DNA from: an uncultured Saprospiraceae bacterium
GTDB lineage: Bacteria > Bacteroidota > Bacteroidia > Chitinophagales > Saprospiraceae
DNA length: 18,123 nt
Reading direction: 5' to 3'
Assembly: GCA_905479665.1 (NCBI GenBank)
Contig: CAJQNM010000458.1
Coordinates: 1-18,123, forward strand
Part shown: piece after piece, positions 1 through 8,092 of the stretch
Position numbering within the stretch: the stretch's first letter is position 1
How the letters are laid out: each line of letters begins with the position of its first letter
The notes under the pieces: generated by a model
Told to the model about the DNA's origin: nothing
The model's input: the letters and a program-made list of their open reading frames with translations, nothing else
Database searches by the model: none
Translations under genes and position numbers: made by a program

Positions 1-220
1 TTATCGAGCGAATCCCGACGAAGGAGGGACAAAGGTCTTGTAGACCTTTGAGTGAAGATAACCACGTCCAGTGGAGGGAAAACCGAGGATAGCCCAGCTA
101 CCCAAGGCTTTGAGTAACGAAGTATGGTGGTAAAAGGGGCCGTATCAAATCGGTAAGTTATTTTTCGCCGGTCCCTGAGTGATGACACCGATATTAAGGT
201 GGATTTGGAGGTCCAAATTT
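1..220 (+). other. Non-coding stretch rich in inverted repeats, identity unknown
   Basis: No frame on either strand reads as a recognisable protein here. Four possible stem-loops follow one another: a perfect 9-bp stem with a TGT loop at 30-50; an 8-bp stem with one G-U pair between 135-142 and 169-176; a 4-bp stem at 186-201; and a perfect 7-bp stem with a GG loop at 203-218, followed by a T-rich run. This density suggests a structured RNA, a fragment of a ribozyme or intron, or the end of a mobile element. I could not match it to tRNA, rRNA, tmRNA or a known riboswitch. The plus strand is assumed only because the T-rich run follows the last hairpin. The left edge is cut by the window. Confidence 0.4.
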
Positions 221-270
221 ATTTCTTAATCTTTCGACTGCCCCACAAACATTTAAGTAAAACACCTGCG

Positions 271-354
271 ATGAAATCATCAGAAGCCCTCATCCCGTTT
301 GTCTTTCTCTGTCTTCTCATCAGTAACTTCCCAGCACAAGACTCGGCAGAATAA
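271..354 (+). pseudogene. Signal-peptide-like N-terminal remnant of a secreted protein
   Basis: An ATG at 271 opens a 27-codon ORF with a short polar start, a hydrophobic core (PFVFLCLLI) and a likely signal peptidase I site near NFPAQ, then a stop at 352-354. It has the layout of a Sec signal peptide with no mature protein behind it. The next ATG follows the stop directly (355), in the same frame, and gives only 20 more codons. The simplest reading is the broken 5' end of a gene for an exported protein, in line with the decayed gene just downstream. A real small secreted peptide is less likely but cannot be excluded. Confidence 0.35.
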
Positions 355-544
355 ATGCAGTTAATCCTTGACAAGGAGACAGTGGCACTAAAGAGTCATG
401 GATTACGCCAGGTTTAATATGTGGCTGGCTATCGACGAGTTGGAACGGTGGAGTGGTACAAGAATTATCATCTGGAAGAATTGAGTGAGGCATTGAAAGA
501 GCATCATCCACTACAATGAATAACTTTATGCTGTGAGCACCGAT
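355..544. other. Decayed stretch without a recognisable gene
   Basis: Only short broken frames are visible. On the plus strand one frame reads about 20 codons to a stop at 415-417, then continues in the same frame to about 520 with a protein-like, charged, probably helical segment (about 420-517, containing WYKNYHLEEL). This could be the end of a degraded coding sequence, possibly of mobile-element origin, but I do not recognise it. The minus-strand frame at 320-511 has an unlikely composition. No hairpin or promoter stands out. Confidence 0.3.
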
Positions 545-1070
545 ATGCCGATTGTGACCGACAATATTGTCATCAGTAAGATCTCTGTCATTTGAAGTCA
601 GAAAGTTATGCTTGATGAGGATCTGGCTGAACTCTATGGGGTCTCAACCAGGAGACTGAATGAGCAGTCAAGAGAAATATTGATCGATTCCCTGAAGATT
701 TTATGTTCCAGCTGACCAAAGAGGAGTTCGAAATCTTGAAGTCGCAAAATGCGACATCAAGTTGGGGCGGCCGCAGAAAGCTTCCATATGCCTTTACAGA
801 GCATGGCGAGTTGATGTTGTCCAGCGTGCTAAGGAGTCAACGTGCCACCAGGTGAATACCCAGATCATGCGAATCTTTACTAGGATGCGAGAGTTGTTGA
901 CACATAAAGACTTGATACTGAAAGTGGAGAAAATGGAGCAAAACCTGGAGGGTCAGGGGCAGGAAATTAGAGTACTTTTTGAGTACATCAAGAAGCTAAT
1001 CGAATCCAAAGAACAGCAGGACGACCAAGAATCAAGAAAGCGAATCGGTTTTAACCAAGGAGAGAAATAG
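545..1070 (+). pseudogene. ORF6N-domain protein, inactivated
   Basis: Joining three frames restores a protein of about 175 residues typical of the ORF6N family (phage- and plasmid-associated DNA-binding domain, related to KilA-N). The pieces contain family hallmarks: QKVMLDEDLAELYGV, then RNIDRFPEDFMFQLT, SSWGGRRKLPYAFTEHG, QIMRIFTRMRELL, and a C-terminal coiled-coil-like stretch. Three lesions are visible. A TGA at 593-595 stands where the family usually has Arg in an I-R-G-Q-K motif (a CGA to TGA change explains it). One base is missing near 667-668, where a Val codon is expected. One base is missing near 847-848, where an Ile codon is expected. The reading ends at the TAG at 1068-1070. The family is often found with mobile elements and in many Bacteroidota genomes. 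Family assignment is strong; calling it a pseudogene assumes the sequence has no errors. Confidence 0.8.
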
Positions 1071-1155
1071 TGTGAGTGGTGAGTGTAGCAGAAGAGCTGT
1101 GTTCGTCGCGACTCCATCGGCGTCAAAGATGGAAGCCAGCATTTAATCAAAAGAA

Positions 1156-1190
1156 TTTGTCTTCCATGGCATCTGATTTGTCGTATTTTG
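1156..1190 (+). promoter_or_regulatory. Weak candidate Bacteroidota promoter for the ThuA fusion gene
   Basis: The 143-bp gap before the gene at 1214 holds TTTG at 1156-1159 and TATTTTG at 1184-1190. These resemble the Bacteroidota -33 (TTTG) and -7 (TAnnTTTG) elements, but the second is one base short and the spacing of about 23-24 bp is long. The gap otherwise shows no clear hairpin or strong ribosome binding site. Confidence 0.2.
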
Positions 1191-1213
1191 GGAGCTTAAT
1201 CTTAGCACAAAAG

Positions 1214-4200
1214 ATGAATAAACTCTCGCTACTCCTTGGCGCCCTGGTGGTGCTTGTTGCTTCTGCCTGCGACTCTCCCACGAGGGCCACAGATGGACTC
1301 AATGTTCTGGTATTTTCGAAAACCGATGGTTTTCGTCATGAGTCGATTGAGGATGGAATCGCTTTGTTAGAACAGTTGTCCATACAGCACGATTTCAACT
1401 ACTTCGCGACTGAAAATGCGGAACACTTTCAGGAGAAAAACCTCAAATATTACGATGTCATTCTCTTCATGAATACCACAGGAGATGTGCTTGACGATGC
1501 GCAACAACTTGAGATGCAGCGATTTATCCAGGCCGGAGGAGGTTTTGTGGGGGTTCATGCGGCGGCAGATACAGAGTACGATTGGCCCTGGTACGGCCAG
1601 TTGGTGGGTGCTTACTTTAACGGCCACCCGAATGACCCCAATGTACGAGATGCAGTTGTAGAGCGCTGGGACTCCACACATATATCATGCTCGCATTTAC
1701 CTGCGCTGTGGCCACGCACTGATGAGTGGTACGATTACAAAGACATCCAGGAAGATATCAGCGTGCTACTCAATCTTGACGAAGACTCTTATGAGGGAGG
1801 GACTACGGGAGATCCCCATCCCATAGCTTGGTACAAGGAGTTTGATGGAGGGCGGACCTGGTACACCGGAGGCGGACACACTCGAGAGTGTTTTCAAGAA
1901 GAAGACTTTGTGAAACACCTCTGGGGTGGTATTCAGTGGGCGGCAGGAGAGGCCAAAAGTGTCGACTACTCTAGGACCAATGTCGTGCCGGCGGAAAATC
2001 GCTTTGAAAAAGTCGTACTAACCGACAATCTCAATGAGCCGATGGAATTGGACATGTTGCCCGATGGCAGACTGCTATTTATCGAGCGGAAAGGAGACAT
2101 AATAATATACGATCCGCAGACGGAAGAAACGGAGATTGTCGATCACCTCGATATCCATACGGAATTTGAAGATGGTTTACTTGGTTTGGCGATCGATCCT
2201 AATTTTGCCGAGAATAAGTGGGTCTATTTATTTTATTCTCCCTTGGGAGATGATCCCAAACAGAATATTTCACGATTTGTTTTTCAAGACGATAAATTAG
2301 ATCGTGATTCAGAAAAAGTGTTGATTGAGATTGGCACCCAGCGAGATCAGTGCTGCCATTCAGCAGGATCGCTGGAGTTTGGGCCAGCGGGCAATCTTTG
2401 GTTTTCGGCAGGGGATGATACCAATCCTTTTGATTCAGACGGCTACTCTCCCAGCGATGAGCGACCAGGACGGAGCCCATGGGATGCACAAAAGTCATCT
2501 GCCAATACCATGGATTTACGCGGCAAGGTGAGTCGCATCACTCCACAGGCAGATGGGACGTATAGCATCCCCGAGGGAAATCTTTTTCCAAAAGATGGAT
2601 CCGTGGGCAGACCGGAAATATATGCCATGGGATGTCGCAATCCGTATCGGATTTCGATTGATTCAGAAACGGGATTTCTCTATTGGGGAGATGTCGGACC
2701 AGATGCAGGAAAGGACTCACTACGACGTGGAGCACGGGGTCACGACGAGGTAAACCAAGCACGCAAGCCGGGATTTTTCGGATGGCCATATTTTATTGCA
2801 GACAATAAGCCCTATTATGAATATGACTTTGCCTTGCAAACATCACTCCAAGCTCACGACCCAGAAAAACCAATTAATAATTCACCAAATAATACGGGGG
2901 CTCGAGAATTACCACCAGCAAATGCGGCATTTATTTTTTATCCCTATGCAGAGTCGGAAGAATTTCCTTTGGTAGGTACGGGTGGTCGCAATGCCATGGC
3001 CGGGCCCGTCTATCACCGGGACAAATACCCTGAGGGAAAAGGACGTTTCCCAGATTACTACGATGGAAAATTATTTACGTACGATTGGATGCGGGGTTGG
3101 ATCATGGCAGTGACCATGAATGATCAAGGTGATTTTATGTCCATGGAACGATTTATGCCGAGCCATAAATTCAGCAATCCCAATGATATCATCATGGGCC
3201 CGAATGGAGATTTTTTCATGCTGGAGTACGGTACTGCCTGGTTTAGTAAAAATAAAGATGCTCGCTTGGTACACATCACCTACAATGCTGGAAACCGCCA
3301 ACCAAAACCGGTGATAAGTGCCTCTGAGTCTGCCGGTGCCATACCTTTCGAGGTCACCTTCACAAGTGAAGGTACGGTCGATCCAGATGGCGACGAGCTA
3401 GCCTATCGTTGGGACTTTGGAGATGGAAGCACCAGCAGTGAGGTTTCACCAGTGCACACTTTCGAGAAACCAGGAAACTACGACGTACGTCTCACGGTGA
3501 CCGATCCTGAGGGAGAAGAGAGCGAGTCGATGATCAAAATAGGAGCAGGCAACGCACCTCCCCAACTTGCTGTCGCCTTCACTGGCAATCAGAGCTTTTA
3601 TTGGCCAGGCCAGGAATTGGCTTATGAAGTGCGCGTAGAAGATCATGAAGATGGCACTCTGGATGCCGGTATTGATCCCGCAGCCGTCGCCTTGAGTATA
3701 GAATATTTGCCCCAAGGAAAAGATATTAATCTCATCTCGTTGGGACATCAGGCACTTGCCGAAAATTCGCGTTATCTCGCTGGCAAGGAACTGATCACCG
3801 GGAGCGATTGCCGATCCTGCCACCTTGCCAATGAAAAGTCTGTGGGACCCAGCTATCTGGACATAGCCGAAAAATATCGCGATCAAAGTACGGCAGTCGA
3901 CTATCTGTCGGACAAAATTATCAATGGTGGAGGAGGAGTTTGGGGAGAGCAAGCCATGGCCGCACATCCCCAATTGAGTAAAGAGGAGGCCGAAAAAATG
4001 TCTCAATATGTCTTGTCTATTTCGGAAAAGACCGAAGCAGAACGTCTATCTCTTTCAGGCTCTTATCGATTTGAGCCGGATCAGGATAATCCCGAAGGTT
4101 CTTATGTAATTATGACCAGCTATACCGATCGAGGTTCAGATGATGTCGAACCAATAACTGCTCAAAAGGTGACAAGTCTTCGCTATCCCCGTATTTATAC

Positions 4201-4621
4201 TGCTGACTATGCCACCAATGAGGTGGCGATGCGTTTTGAACCAAATGCAGAGCAACTTGCTGGTATGGGCCTGTCACATCTAGGAGAGGACATGGCTATT
4301 CTCCTGGGCATGAATGATGGCTGGGCCGGTTACGCGGAGGTTGACTTCACTGGTGTGAGTGAGCTAAGTTTTGAAACCTTTCTGGTGCCCGGATATGCCG
4401 GTGGAGGAAAGATTGAAGTGCGATTTGGAGGACCTGAGGGTGATCTTGTCGGTGAACTCCAGATACCTATGAATCAGGCCAATATGGGTTTGAAAAAGCA
4501 TGTGCTTCCGGTAGATGCTGTGGGGATGAAAGAGTTGTATTTGATATTTGATGGAATCGATGATAAAATGGTATGTGCACTGATCGGAATAGAATTTCTT
4601 TCTAAGATGGAAGCACTATGA
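1214..4621 (+). CDS. Multidomain lipoprotein: ThuA / glucose-sorbosone dehydrogenase / PKD / cytochrome c / CBM-like
   Basis: A 1135-residue lipoprotein. I chose the ATG at 1214 because it gives a clean signal peptide with a lipobox ending at Cys19 (VASAC); the frame is open upstream to a GTG at 1076, but that part looks non-coding. Approximate regions: ThuA-like 25-245; PQQ-type glucose/sorbosone dehydrogenase propeller 256-690; PKD 699-776; cytochrome c 850-935; beta-rich carbohydrate-binding-like end 950-1134. In the propeller, His382 (CCHSAG before LEFGP) and Arg475 (CRNPYR) lie where soluble PQQ glucose dehydrogenases have their catalytic His and Arg. The heme site is CRSCH at 866-870, with Met915 a likely second ligand. 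The protein probably oxidises a sugar at the cell surface or in the periplasm and passes electrons through its own heme. The substrate is unknown. ThuA domains are linked to keto-sugar metabolism in some bacteria, but that role is inferred here. The SDR gene follows 30 bp downstream. Confidence 0.88.
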   Translation: MNKLSLLLGALVVLVASACDSPTRATDGLNVLVFSKTDGFRHESIEDGIALLEQLSIQHDFNYFATENAEHFQEKNLKYYDVILFMNTTGDVLDDAQQLEMQRFIQAGGGFVGVHAAADTEYDWPWYGQLVGAYFNGHPNDPNVRDAVVERWDSTHISCSHLPALWPRTDEWYDYKDIQEDISVLLNLDEDSYEGGTTGDPHPIAWYKEFDGGRTWYTGGGHTRECFQEEDFVKHLWGGIQWAAGEAKSVDYSRTNVVPAENRFEKVVLTDNLNEPMELDMLPDGRLLFIERKGDIIIYDPQTEETEIVDHLDIHTEFEDGLLGLAIDPNFAENKWVYLFYSPLGDDPKQNISRFVFQDDKLDRDSEKVLIEIGTQRDQCCHSAGSLEFGPAGNLWFSAGDDTNPFDSDGYSPSDERPGRSPWDAQKSSANTMDLRGKVSRITPQADGTYSIPEGNLFPKDGSVGRPEIYAMGCRNPYRISIDSETGFLYWGDVGPDAGKDSLRRGARGHDEVNQARKPGFFGWPYFIADNKPYYEYDFALQTSLQAHDPEKPINNSPNNTGARELPPANAAFIFYPYAESEEFPLVGTGGRNAMAGPVYHRDKYPEGKGRFPDYYDGKLFTYDWMRGWIMAVTMNDQGDFMSMERFMPSHKFSNPNDIIMGPNGDFFMLEYGTAWFSKNKDARLVHITYNAGNRQPKPVISASESAGAIPFEVTFTSEGTVDPDGDELAYRWDFGDGSTSSEVSPVHTFEKPGNYDVRLTVTDPEGEESESMIKIGAGNAPPQLAVAFTGNQSFYWPGQELAYEVRVEDHEDGTLDAGIDPAAVALSIEYLPQGKDINLISLGHQALAENSRYLAGKELITGSDCRSCHLANEKSVGPSYLDIAEKYRDQSTAVDYLSDKIINGGGGVWGEQAMAAHPQLSKEEAEKMSQYVLSISEKTEAERLSLSGSYRFEPDQDNPEGSYVIMTSYTDRGSDDVEPITAQKVTSLRYPRIYTADYATNEVAMRFEPNAEQLAGMGLSHLGEDMAILLGMNDGWAGYAEVDFTGVSELSFETFLVPGYAGGGKIEVRFGGPEGDLVGELQIPMNQANMGLKKHVLPVDAVGMKELYLIFDGIDDKMVCALIGIEFLSKMEAL

Positions 4622-4651
4622 TGGCGCATATAACAATGGTGAAGAGCTGAT

Positions 4652-5407
4652 ATGGATTTCGCCGATAATACTTGTCTAGTAACGGGAGGAGGAGCAGGAA
4701 TCGGTCTGTCCACTGCTGAAATGATGGCAGGATATGGAGCAACCATCATCATTGTAGATATAGATTCCAAGTCCAGCGAGAAGGCTTGCCTGGAGCTAAG
4801 AAATAGAGGTCACCGCGCACACGCGTATTCGGCAGATGTAGCAGATGCCGAACAGGTACGAGAATTGTTCAAAAAGATTAGGGACGATCATGGTCGGCTG
4901 GACATCGCTGTAAATAACGCGGGTATCGGTGGTGCCTGGAATTTGACCCACGAGTATGATCATGCCTCCTGGCATCGGGTAATGCAGGTAAATTTAGATG
5001 GTGTTTTCTTTTGCATGCAAGAAGAGTTGAAGATGATGCTCGATCAAGAACAAGGGGGTGTGATCGTCAACGTGGCTTCGATGGCTGGGAAACTGCCTCA
5101 GGTGAAGAGCAGTGCGTATGTTGCGAGTAAGCATGCAGTCATTGGTCTGACCAAGACGGCCGCCCAAGAATATGCCAGAAAAAATATTCGCATCAATGCC
5201 GTATGTCCCTGCTATACAGATACGCAAATGGTGAGCGACCTGACCCAAGGGAGTGCTGTGATCGAAGAAAAACTGATCCGTGCAGTGCCGATGGGACGCC
5301 TCGCACGACCAGATGAGATTGCCAAAGCGATTTGCTTTTTAGCCTCAGATCAGAGTTCGTTTTCGACTGGTCTGTGTCTTTCCGTAGATGGTGGTTTGGC
5401 GAGGTGA
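4652..5407 (+). CDS. Short-chain dehydrogenase/reductase (classical SDR), probably NAD-dependent
   Basis: A 251-residue classical SDR of normal length with no signal peptide. It has the cofactor glycine motif TGGGAGIG at 11-18, NNAG at 88-91, Asn114, Ser143, and the catalytic pair Tyr156/Lys160 (YVASK). Asp36 at the end of the second strand favours NAD(H) over NADP(H). The C-terminal part (P-M-G-R-L-A-R-P-D-E, then S-V-D-G-G) is typical of the family. It starts 30 bp after the ThuA/dehydrogenase fusion on the same strand, so the two are probably co-transcribed, and it may act on a sugar, keto-sugar or polyol produced by that pathway. SDR substrate cannot be read from these motifs. The stop lies 73 bp from the stop of the convergent GH17 gene, and I see no clear terminator hairpin in that gap. 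Confidence 0.9.
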   Translation: MDFADNTCLVTGGGAGIGLSTAEMMAGYGATIIIVDIDSKSSEKACLELRNRGHRAHAYSADVADAEQVRELFKKIRDDHGRLDIAVNNAGIGGAWNLTHEYDHASWHRVMQVNLDGVFFCMQEELKMMLDQEQGGVIVNVASMAGKLPQVKSSAYVASKHAVIGLTKTAAQEYARKNIRINAVCPCYTDTQMVSDLTQGSAVIEEKLIRAVPMGRLARPDEIAKAICFLASDQSSFSTGLCLSVDGGLAR

Positions 5408-5480
5408 TTGACTAATACTCTTCCATCAAACTCCTTTTGTGCTTTGCTGATTACGACTTATAACTTGGCGGGTATTTGCT

Positions 5481-6365
5481 TCAGTACTTTAACTCCTCTC
5501 TACAATTCCAAAGGCCCCAGTTGGCACCAACTTCGCCCTCAGATTCTGACTTCCAAGATTCATCAAAACTCGAGAAGTAGAATGTCCCGACTTCTTCATT
5601 TTGAGACCATTGTTGAACATCAATGAAGTATTTCATCGCATTATCAAAAGAGGGGTGAGCGGAACCTAGACTTCCGCCGGCACTAGGCCAACCCGTCTCC
5701 GTGATGATGACTTCCTTACCGTTTCCAGCTTGCAAAGCTTGATGGTACATCTGCTTCATGTACAACAAAGAGTAATCAATGTGACATCCTTCCCAAAATG
5801 GATAGCAATTGGCCAGTATAATGTCGCAAGCCTCAGCAATTTTCGGTCTTTGCGCAAACTCATAGTACGCGTCGACGTATCCGACGGGTATCCCCGGTAG
5901 GGCATCTTTGACTCGGTTTATATAATGTAGTAATTCTTCTTCTGGGAGATCGCCACGATATAGAACCTCATTTCCAACTGCCGCAATATCCACGTGCCCG
6001 TCTCGCGCAAGCGAAATCAAGCCATCCACTTCCTGCTCGTTGAGCTCACGGTCTTCACCAATCCAGGCACCGACCAATGTTTTTAGCTTGAGGTCCTTTG
6101 CAACTTTGGGAATATGTTCGTTTCCATCAATGCAAGAAAATGAACGGATCCAATTTGTGTGAGGTTGTATTATTTTCATCCTACGCATCACTTGACTTTC
6201 GGATATTGTGGCTCCGGGTTGCTGTCCCTCCGCATACAGACTAAAGCAAAGGCCATGCATACCTTCAGTTAGCCTTTCGTGAAAGAGTGACCTGATCTGA
6301 TCACTTGAATACTGGGAGAAATTAATTCCAGCTTGAGTTAATAATTTGTCTGGTCTAAATGACAT
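5481..6365 (-). CDS. GH17-family beta-1,3-glucanase, no export signal (cytoplasmic)
   Basis: A 294-residue TIM-barrel hydrolase of the GH17 family. The proton donor is Glu133 in AVGNEVLYRG and the nucleophile is Glu223 in ITETGWPS, both classic GH17 contexts. The C-terminal F-D-E-S-W-K and N-W-G-L-W segments resemble those of the lipoprotein GH17 in the same cluster. The N-terminus (MSFRPDKLL) carries no signal peptide or lipobox, so the enzyme should act in the cytoplasm, probably on imported beta-1,3-glucooligosaccharides. It may be a short-oligomer hydrolase or a transglycosylase; the sequence does not decide. It is the last gene of the minus-strand run and lies 115 bp behind the symporter gene, in a gap with a perfect palindrome (6423-6440), so it may have its own promoter. 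No good Shine-Dalgarno precedes the ATG. Confidence 0.85.
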   Translation of the reverse strand: MSFRPDKLLTQAGINFSQYSSDQIRSLFHERLTEGMHGLCFSLYAEGQQPGATISESQVMRRMKIIQPHTNWIRSFSCIDGNEHIPKVAKDLKLKTLVGAWIGEDRELNEQEVDGLISLARDGHVDIAAVGNEVLYRGDLPEEELLHYINRVKDALPGIPVGYVDAYYEFAQRPKIAEACDIILANCYPFWEGCHIDYSLLYMKQMYHQALQAGNGKEVIITETGWPSAGGSLGSAHPSFDNAMKYFIDVQQWSQNEEVGTFYFSSFDESWKSESEGEVGANWGLWNCREELKY

Positions 6366-6422
6366 ACATTCTAATTTTTCTTTAGCTAGGTTTCCATGGT
6401 GGTAAATTACCTTCTAGATTCG

Positions 6423-6440
6423 TATCTCATCAATGAGATA
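6423..6440. promoter_or_regulatory. Perfect 8+2+8 palindrome upstream of the cytoplasmic GH17 gene
   Basis: TATCTCAT, two bases, ATGAGATA: both arms match exactly. It sits 58 bp upstream of the GH17 start and 41 bp after the symporter stop. The 2-base spacer and AT-rich arms fit a dimeric repressor or activator site better than a terminator, and no T-run follows on the minus strand. A second short inverted repeat (GGTAA-A-TTACC, 6401-6411) lies between it and the gene. No regulator gene is present in the window, so the binding protein is unknown. Confidence 0.4.
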
Positions 6441-6480
6441 TAAAACCCTATCTCTAATTTATTATTTAGGATTTCCTCAA

Positions 6481-8046
6481 TTATAATTCCCCTCTTCGTT
6501 CAACCAATTGTCGCTTAATATCCTTGGCACGACGCTCACTCAAGCTATAATTCCACATTACCAACATCGCTAGAGCTGCCGTAGTAGCTGGTACGATGAT
6601 ATCAGCTATACGCAATTGCTGCATTGTTTCTGCTGCCTGCGCTGTGATGTTTTGGTCAAAGCCAACGATCTTCAAGATGACGCCACTAAAAATAATGGCT
6701 AGCGCTTGACCGAGTTTTACCATCCACCAATATATCGCTCCAAACGTCCCTTCTTTTCGAGGCATTCCATTTTCGAGTTCATCTAAGTCACAAACATCTG
6801 CAGTCATGCTCATCATGAGTGTAAATAGGCCACCCATCCCAAAAGCGAATAGCGGAATTGGTAAAAAGATGAGCCACGGAATCCCCGCACTGGTATCTAT
6901 ACTAAACCAGGACATCCCCATGTTGTCTAGATACGGATTGAGTACATCGAATATCGAGGCGACTACTCCGTTGAGTCCTTGACCCAAGGCAGTCTCATTA
7001 AATCTCTCGTTTAACCCTATATCAAACCCCCACCATTTTAGGATATAGCCTATAATCGATAAGAATGTTGATATTAGGAACGCTTTTCGCTTACCCCACT
7101 TGGTGGCCATACGCGAAATAATCGGTATGACTAAAAATGCGGTCATAATGGCATTAAATGTATTAAACCATGCCGGCCATGTTCCTGCTGCCTCCCAGTC
7201 ACCACTATTCATATAAAAAACAATGATGAAAACTGCAAATGCAGAAACAAGTTGAAATCCATTAAATACAAGGAAGGTGGCTCCACATAATTTTACAAAG
7301 GGCTTGTTTTTAGAAACCTGTATAATTCCTTTCCATAACTCCCTCATATTGGAAGCCAACGTCTTGAACGTTATTTTCTTTCTATTTTCCATGTGAGCGG
7401 CGTCGATGCCTCTGCAGAAAAATGCAGGCAGAATACCGAATACAATGCACACCACGCCCACTATTTTTGCCATCGTTCTGACTCCCTGGGCAGGATTGTC
7501 AAATGTATTTACGTCGGGAATGATTACATACAACCACGGAACAATCATCCAAGCAATTTGGCCCATGGAGTTGGCAAAGCTCATGAGACGCGTTCGCTCA
7601 TTGTAGTCCGATGTCATTTCGTATCCCAGGCCTACAAGGGGAGTTGCAAACATGGTATTGCCCAACAGAAATAAAATCTGTAAAATCATGACGTACCAGA
7701 AATTGTACGTCATGGATGCGTTTTCATCCAGCTGCCACATGAGAACAAACAAAATCCCACTGATGATGGCACCTGCAAAAATATAAGGTCTACGACGACC
7801 ATATCGTGATGTAGTATTGTCAGAAATAAATCCCATGATGGGATCTGTCAACGCATCAAAAATTCTTGGTAGGCCTCCCAATAATCCTGCCCACACTGGA
7901 TCCATCCCAAAGGCAGTTAGGATAAACACTTGCAGGTATACTCCAAGTACACCAGGCAATAGATTTAATACGAAGTGTCCTGCTCCAAATGCACCTTTTT
8001 GTAAGATGGGGACCTTATCTCGTGCAACTGTGGATTGGTTTGACAT
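6481..8046 (-). CDS. GPH-family sugar:cation symporter (MFS superfamily)
   Basis: A 521-residue integral membrane protein with about twelve hydrophobic segments. The glycoside-pentoside-hexuronide symporter signature is clear near the first cytoplasmic loop: D64-A-L-T-D68-P, then ISDNTTSRYGRRRPY at 74-88. It is longer than the usual 450-480 residues; part of the excess is a polar stretch at roughly 338-388 between late membrane segments. Expected role: proton- or sodium-coupled import of di- and oligosaccharides across the inner membrane. Its place between the two lipoprotein hydrolases and the cytoplasmic GH17, in a cluster with a phosphorylase, suggests it brings in laminari-type or gentio-type oligosaccharides, which is inference. 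It follows the GH30 gene by 46 bp. Confidence 0.9.
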   Translation of the reverse strand: MSNQSTVARDKVPILQKGAFGAGHFVLNLLPGVLGVYLQVFILTAFGMDPVWAGLLGGLPRIFDALTDPIMGFISDNTTSRYGRRRPYIFAGAIISGILFVLMWQLDENASMTYNFWYVMILQILFLLGNTMFATPLVGLGYEMTSDYNERTRLMSFANSMGQIAWMIVPWLYVIIPDVNTFDNPAQGVRTMAKIVGVVCIVFGILPAFFCRGIDAAHMENRKKITFKTLASNMRELWKGIIQVSKNKPFVKLCGATFLVFNGFQLVSAFAVFIIVFYMNSGDWEAAGTWPAWFNTFNAIMTAFLVIPIISRMATKWGKRKAFLISTFLSIIGYILKWWGFDIGLNERFNETALGQGLNGVVASIFDVLNPYLDNMGMSWFSIDTSAGIPWLIFLPIPLFAFGMGGLFTLMMSMTADVCDLDELENGMPRKEGTFGAIYWWMVKLGQALAIIFSGVILKIVGFDQNITAQAAETMQQLRIADIIVPATTAALAMLVMWNYSLSERRAKDIKRQLVERRGEL

Positions 8047-8092
8047 TTAATTATTGTTAGATTATTAAGCTGAATTATGTGCCGATACTAAA

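Noticed and set aside
203..225. Rho-independent terminator at the 203-218 hairpin
   Set aside because: The stem is weak and AT-rich and the T-rich run is interrupted, so I left it as part of the structured region.
320..511. 63-codon minus-strand ORF
   Set aside because: Composition is unlike a folded protein, no ribosome binding site is seen, and it overlaps decayed plus-strand sequence.
1076..1213. N-terminal extension of the ThuA fusion from a GTG at 1076
   Set aside because: The extra 46 residues look random and would bury the signal peptide and lipobox that start at 1214.
3446..4006. 186-codon minus-strand ORF
   Set aside because: It lies wholly opposite the PKD/cytochrome part of a well-supported gene, and its translation shows no domain-like pattern.
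6423..6440. Rho-independent terminator after the symporter gene
   Set aside because: The arms are AT-rich, the loop is only 2 bases and no T-run follows on the minus strand.
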